DNA from: Deltaproteobacteria bacterium
GTDB lineage: Bacteria; Myxococcota_A; Bradymonadia; UBA7976; VGTA01
Assembly (NCBI GenBank): GCA_016874875.1
Contig: VGTA01000041.1
Span: 1-11,660, forward strand
Direction: 5' to 3'
DNA: 11,660 nucleotides
The position numbers were made by a program, and so were the translations under genes. Positions 5,827 through 11,660 of the stretch are shown in pieces. The notes beneath the pieces are model-generated. The model did no database searches, had not been told where the DNA came from, and was given only the letters and a program-made list of their open reading frames with translations. Numbering within the stretch: the first letter of the stretch is position 1; every line of letters starts with the position of its first letter.

Positions 5827-8800
5827 CCGCGCGCTCGGACTCCGCGCCCTCCGCGCCCTCCGCTCCCTCCGCGCCCTCTGCGCCCTCCGCGCCCTCTGCG
5901 CCCTCTCGCCCCTCGCCGCCTGCGGCGACCCGCCGCCCGCCCTCGCCCCAGACCTCGCGCTCCCCGACGCGGCGCTCCCCGACGCGGCGCTCCCCGACGC
6001 GGCGCTCCCCGACGCGGCGCTCCCCGACGCGGCGCTCCCCGACGCGGCGCTCCCCGACGCGGCGCTCCCCCGCTGCGGCGATGGCCTCCTGTGGGTGGGC
6101 GTGGAGGAGTGCGACGCGGGGGGCGACAACGCCGATGAGGGCGCCTGCACCGCCTCGTGCCGCCTCAACGTGTGCGGCGATGGCCTCGTGCGGCGGGGCG
6201 TGGAGGAGTGCGACGCGGGGGACGGCAATGACGACGCGGGCGCCTGCACCGCCTCCTGCGCGCACGCCCGCTGCGGCGATGGCCTGCGGCGGGGCGACCT
6301 CGCGCCCGGCGCGCGCGGGGCGGAGGAGTGCGATGACGGCAACGGCGATGACGCGGACGGCTGCCTCAGCGCGTGCGCGCTCGCCCGCTGCGGGGACGGC
6401 GTCCTCCGCCGCGACCTGCCCCTCGGCGCCCCCGGCGCGGAGGCGTGCGAGCCGGCGCTCGCCGCGCGCGGCCTGAGCGGGCCGTGTGACGCGCGCTGCG
6501 CGCTGGTGGTCTGCGGGGACGGCGAGACGCAGCCGGGGGAGGAGTGCGACGCCGGCCCCCTCAACGGCGCCGTGGGGTCAGGCTGCGATGAGCGCTGTGG
6601 GCGGGTGGTGTGCGGCGATGGGCGCGCGCAGCCCGGGGAGGAGTGCGACGAGGGCCTCTCGGTGACTCTCCCCGACCGCTGCCGCCCCACCTGCGCGCTG
6701 CCGCGCTGCGGCGACGGGGTGGTGGACGCGGCGGCGGGGGAGGAGTGCGACGGGGGACCAGGGGGCGACGAGGCGTGCCGCGCCTCGTGCGCGCTCAAGC
6801 GCTGCGGTGACGGCGTGGTGGACGCCGCGCGCGGCGAGGAGTGCGATGACGCCAACCGCGACGAGTCCGACGCCTGCCTGAGCGACTGCCGCCGCGCCAC
6901 CTGCGGCGACGGCGTGGTCCGCGTGGGCCTCTCGCCCGCGGACCCCGGCTTTGAGGCCTGCGACTGGGGCGCGCGCAACGCCAACACCCCCAACGCCTGC
7001 CGCCGCGCCTGCGCGCTCCCGCGCTGCGGGGATGGGGTGGTGGACAGCGGCGAGGAGTGCGATGACGGGGTCGGCGGTGATGAGGTGGACGGCTGCAGCG
7101 CCGCCTGCGTGGCGTCGTGGTGCGGCAACGGCGTCGTCGATTCCTACGTGGGCGCCGCCGCCCTGCCCGCCGGCGCCCCCTGCGACCCCGCGCTCGGCTG
7201 CGTGCGCGAGCAGTGCGATGACCCGCTGGCGCCCGCCGCCGCCTGCGACGCCTCCTGCACCGCCGCCCGCTACGCCCTCGCCGCCGCGGGGGACCAGCGC
7301 TGGCCTCACCAGGCGGTGGCCCCGGGCGCCGCTGACGTCTATGCCCTCTCGCTCCCCTCGCCGCGCGCCCTCCACGTGACCGCCCGTGACCCGCGCGCCC
7401 CCCTCGCCGCCTGCCCCCCCGCCTCGCGCCTCTCGCTCTCGCTGCGCGTGGCGGACGCGAGCGCCCCAGGGGGCGCCCGCGACGTCACCTTAGACCCCCT
7501 CGACGAGTCGCTCCTAGAGGCCAGCGTGTGCGGGGCGCTGCAGGCCACGCTCCCCGCCGGCGAGTACACCCTCACGGCGCGCCCGCTCGCGGCGGAGGGG
7601 GCGGCGGCTCGCTACGCCCTCCGCGCCTACCTGAGCGTGGACGCTAGCGCCCTCGGCGCGCTCCCCTCGCAGCTCGATGAGCTGTGGGCGCTCACGGCGG
7701 CGCTGGAGTCGGAGGTGGGGGTGCGCGCCGCCCCGCGCGCGCTGTGGCACCTGGCGGTGCGCCCGCAGGACCTCGAGCCGCTCGGGGCCCCACGGCGTCT
7801 CCGGTTCGCCTTCTCGAGCGCGGACCTCGACGCGGGGCGCGTGGCGGCGCTCGAGGCGGCGCGCGCGGCGGCGGGCGCGGCGGGCGCGCCGCTCGACCTC
7901 TGCCCCTCGCTCTCGCTCGCCCGCCTGCAAGACCTCGGCGCCCTCCGCGAGCTCGAGCGCCCCTCCGCCGTCACGCCCGTGGCGCTCGCGCGCGAGCGCG
8001 ACCCGCTCGACCCGCGCGCCTGCGCCTACTCCGCGGCGCTCGGCGTGGGCCTCTACGCGCTGTCGGTGGACGCCGCGGGCCTGGCGCACCGCCAGCTCCT
8101 CGCGCAGCGGGTGGCCTCGTGCGGCGATGGCCGAATCGACGCGGGCGAGACGTGCGACCTCGGCGCGGAGGAGGGCGCCCCCTGCGGGGCGCTCTGCCTC
8201 GCGCCGCCGAGGGGCGCCGACGGCGACGGGGTGTGCGACGACGGGGAGCTCGACCCGCGCGCGGCGGACCCCGCGGTGGACCCCGCCTCCCTCTCGCCCC
8301 CCGCCGCGGTGCCCGCCGACTGCGCCCTCTCGCCCCCAGGGGGCGGCGCCTCCCCCGCGGTCACGCCCGCCGGCGCCTGGGCGGCGCGCTGGGGCGCCGC
8401 GCACCTCCGCGAGCGCCTCGTGCTGCCCCCCCTCGGGCGCGCGGAGTACTCCTTTGAGGTCCTTGAGCCCCGCGCCTTGCTCCGCGCTGACCTCACGCGC
8501 TGCGGCGGCGGGGCGCTGTCGCTTGAGCTGCGCGCGGCGGGCGGCGCCCTCGTGGCCTCCTCGGCGCCCGCGGGCGGCGAGGGGCGCTGCGCCGCGCTCG
8601 AGGCGCCGTTGGCGGCCGGGCGCTACACCCTCGCGGTGGTGAGCGCGAGCGCCTCGCGCGCCTCAGGGTGGGTGGAGGCGCTCCGCGCCCTCGACGCCTC
8701 CGCCCTCGGCCTCGTGGAGACGCGGGCGGCGGGGGAGGCGGCGCGCGCCCCCTCCACCCCGCTCGGCCCCCCCCTCGCCGCTGCCCTCGAGCTCACCCTC

Positions 8801-11494
8801 GCGCGCCCCACCACGCTCTCGCTGAGCGCCTATGACGACGCGCGCCTCCAGTGCGAGTCGGGGGCGACGGCGCGGGTGTGGGTGGCGCCCCTCGACGCGC
8901 GCGGCATGCCCAGGCGCGACCCGCGCGGCGCCGCGGCCCCCCTCGCGCTCACGCCCCTCCCCGACCTCGCGCCCCGCGAGGGCGGCTGGCTGGGCACTGC
9001 CCCCCCCGCCGTCGACGTCCCCTGCTTCTCCTCGTCGCTGGCGCTGCCCGCCGGGCGGCACCTGCTCGCCGTCACCCCGGGGGCGGCGGCGTTCACGCGC
9101 CTGCCGTCCTCGGCGGGGGACGCGCTGCCCCTCGCCCTCCGCCTCCTCCGCCCCTCCCTCTGCGGTGACGGGGCGCGGGACGAGGGGGAGGAGTGTGACG
9201 ACGGTGACCTCGAGGGGGGGGACGGCTGCTCCAAGCTCTGCCGCAAGGAGCCGCGCTGCGGCGACGGGGTGGTGGACCCGGGGGAGCTGTGTGATGACGG
9301 GGGGGCGGTGGACGGCGACCTCTCCTGCTCGAGCCGCTGTGACCGCTGCGGTGACGGGGCGCTCGACGAGGGGGAGGGGTGCGATGACGGCAACCTCGCC
9401 GGGGGGGACGGCTGTGACGCGCGCTGCACCCTCGAGGAGGTGCGCCTGACGCGCGCCCTCGAGCGCCACGCCGGCGCGCTCTCGCAGCCCCGCTACGATG
9501 ACGGCGCGGGCGCCGGGGCGCGGCGCCCGCTCCTAGAGTACGCCGACGTGTACGCCTTTGAGGCGCCCCCGCGCGCCGCCCTCGAGGCCCGCCTCTGCGC
9601 CCCCCTCCGCCTCGACGCGCGCGCCGCGGGCGCCCCCGCGGACGCCGCGGGCGCCCTCGCGCGCCTCGCCGTCTCTCTCCGCCTCGCCCCCGCGCAGCCC
9701 CGCCCCGCCGCCGCCTACCTCGACGACCCCGCCCTGAGCCCCTCGTTGACGCCCGACCTGGTGGCGCTGGTGGGGGCGGGGGGCGCGGGGGAGGCGGCGC
9801 TCGCGGCGCTCGCCCCCTGCGGCGGGGAGCCCGGCGGGCGCCTCGACGGCGCTGACGCGCGCGTGGCGGACCTCGCGCGCGGCTTCTCGCCCCCGCGCGA
9901 GGGGGAGGTCTGCGTGGACCTGCGCTTCACCGAGCTCGCCGCCGGCCCTTACGCGCTCGTGGCGGAATCCACGGAGCGCTGGCCCGCCTATCGCGACTAC
10001 GCCACGCCCTACCGCCTCGAGCTCCTCCGCTGGTCGGAGCTGTGGCGGGGGGATGAGCCGCCGCGCGGCCTCGGGGTGGCGCGCGTGGCGCTGCCCGAGG
10101 GCGGGGACGCGCTGCTCCGCGTCACCCCCACCCACGCCGCCCCCGCCCGCGCGCGCTTTGAGCTCCGCACGCTCGACGAGGCGCACGCCTCGTGCCCGAG
10201 CGGCGCGCGCACGGCGCTCGCGGCGCTCTATGAGGTGCTCCCGGCGGAGCGCGCCGCCCCGCCCGCCCCGGGCGCGGCGTGCGCCGTCTCCTCGCGGCTC
10301 AGCGAGGAGGCGCCGTGCGCCGCCACGCGCGCCGACCTCCTCGGCGGGCGCGCCTACTTTGTGTATGTGCGCTCCGCGGACCTCGCCCGCGCCCTCCCCG
10401 ACCTCGGCGTCAAGGCGCGCGCGGTGGACGGCTGCGGCGACGGCGCGCTGGCGTGGGGCGAGGAGTGCGACGACGGCAACCTCTATGACCTCGATGAGTG
10501 CTCCAAGGTCTGCGAGCTCACGTTCCTAGGGTGCGGCGACGGCGCGTTGGGCCTCGGCGAGGAGTGCGATGACGGCAACCGCGACGCGGGGGACGGCTGC
10601 AGCGACGAGTGCCGCGGTGAGCGCGAGGCGCTGTGGGTGGAGCGGGCGCGCTACGAGAGCCCGCCGCTGTCGTCGCCGCTCCCCGCGCCGCGCGAGTACC
10701 TGTTCGCCTTCAGCGACCTCCGCGCCGAGGGCGCCGCCGGCCTCGCCGTGCCCCTCACGGGCGAGCTCCGGGGGCGCCTCACGGCGGCGCCCGGCGTGAG
10801 CGCCACCCTCACGCTCTGCGGCGAGACCTGCCAGAGCGCCTCGGGCGCCCCCTGCGACGCGCCCCCCGTGGCCACGTCCGCGGCGCCGCCGCTGGGGCTC
10901 GGCGAGGCGGGGCCGGAGCGGGGGTGCGCGGCGTCGGTGGAGGTGACCGCGGGCGACGGCGCGCCCGTCCCCTTCTCCCTCTCCCTTGAGCGCCACGCGC
11001 GCCTCGCGGGCCCCGCCGCGCTCTGGGGGCGCCTGTCGCCCTACGCCTCCGACCGCCTGCTGCTCTCGCCGGGCGCCTTTCCGCTGGCGCGGGGGAGCGC
11101 GGGGCTCCTGCTCCGCGCGGTGGTCACCGCCCCCGACCGCCTCGCCCCCGCCGCCCCCGCCGCCCCCGGCTGCCCCGAGGGCCTCGACTCTCTCCTGTCG
11201 CTCTATGAGCTCGATGGGCAGGGCGGGCAGCGCCTCGTGGCGCAGAGCGACGACGTGAGTCCGGGCGACCAGTGCTCGGCGCTCTTTGTGCTCCTCTCCG
11301 CCTCCCGCGACTACGCCCTCGAGGTGCAGCAGCTCGGGGCGCGCCCCGCGCGCTACCAGCTCCAGCTCACGTCCCCTGACCTCTGCGGCAATGACGCCAT
11401 GGACTATGGCGAGCAGTGCGATGAGGGCGTCCGCAACGGCGCGCCGCTGTCGAGCTGCTCGCTGTCTTGCGCGCGGGTGGCGCTTGCGCCCTGA
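5813..11494 (+). CDS. giant lipoprotein with 18 DUF4215-type cysteine-rich repeats and eight beta-sandwich domains
   Basis: A 1893-residue protein from ATG 5813, overlapping the upstream gene by 14 bases, so translational coupling is likely. Residues 1-36 are a signal peptide ending in lipobox LAAC; Cys37 would be lipidated. An ALPDA-repeat stalk follows (49-87). Cysteine-rich repeats of the DUF4215 / myxo_disulf_rpt type (CGDG...GEECDDGN...C...C) begin at residues 88, 121, 154, 193, 234, 267, 299, 331, 364, 405, 437, 770, 1117, 1149, 1179, 1541, 1574 and 1858, i.e. clusters of 11, 1, 3, 2 and 1. Between clusters sit pairs of PPC-like sandwiches (about 486-769, 830-1116, 1210-1540, 1605-1857), eight in total, each with a cysteine pair and most with a closing G-x-Y strand. 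Repeats 4 and 11 are irregular; the last is CGND. There are only five lysines. The family is typical of myxobacterial surface proteins. No enzyme motif was seen; an adhesin or scaffold role is inference. Confidence 0.92.
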   Translation: MLSPDRALGLRALRALRSLRALCALRALCALSPLAACGDPPPALAPDLALPDAALPDAALPDAALPDAALPDAALPDAALPDAALPRCGDGLLWVGVEECDAGGDNADEGACTASCRLNVCGDGLVRRGVEECDAGDGNDDAGACTASCAHARCGDGLRRGDLAPGARGAEECDDGNGDDADGCLSACALARCGDGVLRRDLPLGAPGAEACEPALAARGLSGPCDARCALVVCGDGETQPGEECDAGPLNGAVGSGCDERCGRVVCGDGRAQPGEECDEGLSVTLPDRCRPTCALPRCGDGVVDAAAGEECDGGPGGDEACRASCALKRCGDGVVDAARGEECDDANRDESDACLSDCRRATCGDGVVRVGLSPADPGFEACDWGARNANTPNACRRACALPRCGDGVVDSGEECDDGVGGDEVDGCSAACVASWCGNGVVDSYVGAAALPAGAPCDPALGCVREQCDDPLAPAAACDASCTAARYALAAAGDQRWPHQAVAPGAADVYALSLPSPRALHVTARDPRAPLAACPPASRLSLSLRVADASAPGGARDVTLDPLDESLLEASVCGALQATLPAGEYTLTARPLAAEGAAARYALRAYLSVDASALGALPSQLDELWALTAALESEVGVRAAPRALWHLAVRPQDLEPLGAPRRLRFAFSSADLDAGRVAALEAARAAAGAAGAPLDLCPSLSLARLQDLGALRELERPSAVTPVALARERDPLDPRACAYSAALGVGLYALSVDAAGLAHRQLLAQRVASCGDGRIDAGETCDLGAEEGAPCGALCLAPPRGADGDGVCDDGELDPRAADPAVDPASLSPPAAVPADCALSPPGGGASPAVTPAGAWAARWGAAHLRERLVLPPLGRAEYSFEVLEPRALLRADLTRCGGGALSLELRAAGGALVASSAPAGGEGRCAALEAPLAAGRYTLAVVSASASRASGWVEALRALDASALGLVETRAAGEAARAPSTPLGPPLAAALELTLARPTTLSLSAYDDARLQCESGATARVWVAPLDARGMPRRDPRGAAAPLALTPLPDLAPREGGWLGTAPPAVDVPCFSSSLALPAGRHLLAVTPGAAAFTRLPSSAGDALPLALRLLRPSLCGDGARDEGEECDDGDLEGGDGCSKLCRKEPRCGDGVVDPGELCDDGGAVDGDLSCSSRCDRCGDGALDEGEGCDDGNLAGGDGCDARCTLEEVRLTRALERHAGALSQPRYDDGAGAGARRPLLEYADVYAFEAPPRAALEARLCAPLRLDARAAGAPADAAGALARLAVSLRLAPAQPRPAAAYLDDPALSPSLTPDLVALVGAGGAGEAALAALAPCGGEPGGRLDGADARVADLARGFSPPREGEVCVDLRFTELAAGPYALVAESTERWPAYRDYATPYRLELLRWSELWRGDEPPRGLGVARVALPEGGDALLRVTPTHAAPARARFELRTLDEAHASCPSGARTALAALYEVLPAERAAPPAPGAACAVSSRLSEEAPCAATRADLLGGRAYFVYVRSADLARALPDLGVKARAVDGCGDGALAWGEECDDGNLYDLDECSKVCELTFLGCGDGALGLGEECDDGNRDAGDGCSDECRGEREALWVERARYESPPLSSPLPAPREYLFAFSDLRAEGAAGLAVPLTGELRGRLTAAPGVSATLTLCGETCQSASGAPCDAPPVATSAAPPLGLGEAGPERGCAASVEVTAGDGAPVPFSLSLERHARLAGPAALWGRLSPYASDRLLLSPGAFPLARGSAGLLLRAVVTAPDRLAPAAPAAPGCPEGLDSLLSLYELDGQGGQRLVAQSDDVSPGDQCSALFVLLSASRDYALEVQQLGARPARYQLQLTSPDLCGNDAMDYGEQCDEGVRNGAPLSSCSLSCARVALAP
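5843..5905 (+). repeat. 9-bp repeat encoding the lipoprotein signal peptide
   Basis: Seven near-identical nine-base units (type cgcgccctc, with single changes giving Ser or Cys codons) encode RAL-RAL-RSL-RAL-CAL-RAL-CAL. They form most of the signal peptide before the lipobox. Arginines thus run unusually far into what should be the hydrophobic core. Confidence 0.88.
5957..6061 (+). repeat. seven perfect copies of a 15-bp repeat encoding Ala-Leu-Pro-Asp-Ala
   Basis: The unit gcgctccccgacgcg is repeated seven times without a base change, followed by a partial eighth ending in ALPR just before the first cysteine-rich repeat. It starts 12 residues after the lipidated cysteine and gives a Pro-rich stalk between membrane anchor and folded domains. 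Perfect identity suggests a variable-number repeat; the 15-base period keeps the frame. Confidence 0.95.
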
Positions 11495-11509
11495 TGGGCT
11501 GGGTGAAGC

Positions 11510-11549
11510 TTCTTTTGTTCTTTGGTTCTTTGGCTCTTTGGCTCCTTAA
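11510..11549 (+). repeat. degenerate 8-bp tandem repeat
   Basis: About five eight-base copies related to ttctttgg run head to tail (ttcttttg, ttctttgg twice, ctctttgg, ctccttaa). The first 38 bases contain no A on this strand. The tract lies between two genes, like the nine-base repeat at 2038-2073, but its sequence is unrelated to that repeat. Confidence 0.8.
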
Positions 11550-11557
11550 AGACTGAC

Positions 11558-11563
11558 AGGGGG
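11558..11563 (+). promoter_or_regulatory. ribosome binding site of the last gene
   Basis: AGGGGG lies six bases before ATG 11570, at normal spacing for a Shine-Dalgarno site, and supports that start. Confidence 0.6.
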
Positions 11564-11569
11564 TCGCCG

Positions 11570-11660
11570 ATGCGACGCTTGATTTCGCTCTGTTCCTCGG
11601 CGCCCTCGGCGCCCTCCGCGCTGCTCGCGCGCGTCTTGTGCCTTGTGGCGCTGGTGGGGT
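11570..11660 (+). CDS. N-terminal fragment of an exported protein, cut by the window edge
   Basis: Thirty codons are visible from ATG 11570. The peptide starts MRRLISL, passes through a Ser/Ala/Pro segment (SAPSAPSALL) and enters a hydrophobic run (VLCLVALVG), which fits the start of a Sec or lipoprotein signal peptide. Export is the only property that can be supported; no family can be named. It follows the lipoprotein gene by 75 bases on the same strand and may belong to the same operon or start a new transcript from the AT-rich gap. The short Ser-Ala-Pro duplication recalls the repeat-built signal peptides of the genes before it. Confidence 0.65.
   Translation, partial: MRRLISLCSSAPSAPSALLARVLCLVALVG

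Larger units (their letters stand above)
11495..11569 (+). other. intergenic region, AT-rich for this genome
   Basis: This 75-base gap separates the lipoprotein gene from the next exported protein. It contains the most AT-rich stretch of the window, including a TTAA core at 11546-11549. An eight-base palindrome (gaagcttc, 11505-11512) has no loop, so a classic intrinsic terminator is not supported. A promoter is possible because of the AT content, but I found no confident -35/-10 pair. Confidence 0.5.

Noticed and set aside
5957..6061. CRISPR array
   Set aside because: The 15-base units are directly adjacent with no spacers and are in frame with the protein.
5512..7128. Antisense open frame of 538 codons with Ala-Ser-Gly repeats
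   Set aside because: The repeats are the reverse complement of the ALPDA stalk, and the Ser-Pro-Gln-Arg motifs mirror the CGDG/EECD repeats of the + strand protein. It is a shadow of the real gene.
11505..11516. Intrinsic terminator: palindrome gaagcttc followed by TTTT
   Set aside because: The palindrome is eight bases with no loop and only half GC, so it cannot form a stable terminator hairpin.

Overview
The window comes from an extremely GC-rich bacterium: by eye about four bases in five are G or C, and stop codons are so rare that long open frames occur by chance on both strands. Its protein families (DUF4215 / 'Myxococcus cysteine-rich' repeats, PPC domains, thrombospondin type 3 calcium repeats, a MYXO-CTERM-like sorting tag and a TSP3-OmpA porin-like protein) point to Myxococcota or a close relative such as Bradymonadota. 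That placement is inferred from gene content; there is no rRNA or other marker gene.

All supported genes lie on the + strand and are tightly packed, so they are probably one operon. (1) Positions 3-2045 hold the 3' part of a secreted protein made of four units, each a five-cysteine knot followed by a PPC beta-sandwich. (2) A 43-base gap follows; a nine-base repeat starting in the gene's last codons crosses it and places four TGA codons in one frame. (3) Positions 2089-5826 are one uninterrupted frame that reads like two proteins joined end to end. The first is a calcium-repeat surface protein ending in a MYXO-CTERM-like tag. The second has its own signal peptide, a beta-barrel-like region, two TSP3 repeats and an OmpA peptidoglycan-binding domain. 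(4) Positions 5813-11494 overlap that gene by 14 bases, start behind a good ribosome site, and encode a 1893-residue lipoprotein with 18 cysteine-rich repeats interspersed with eight beta-sandwich domains. (5) A 75-base gap holds an AT-rich, period-8 repeat. (6) Position 11570 starts another exported protein, cut by the window edge.

Every product appears to be exported, and no catalytic site was recognised. The simplest joint reading is a cell-surface structure: an OmpA-type protein bound to peptidoglycan, a large outer-membrane lipoprotein, and repeat-rich disulfide- and calcium-stabilised proteins that could act as adhesins or a surface layer. The function is inference. The two points most worth checking are the apparent two-in-one polypeptide at 2089-5826 and the regular cysteine-paired sandwich domain repeated eight times in the lipoprotein.
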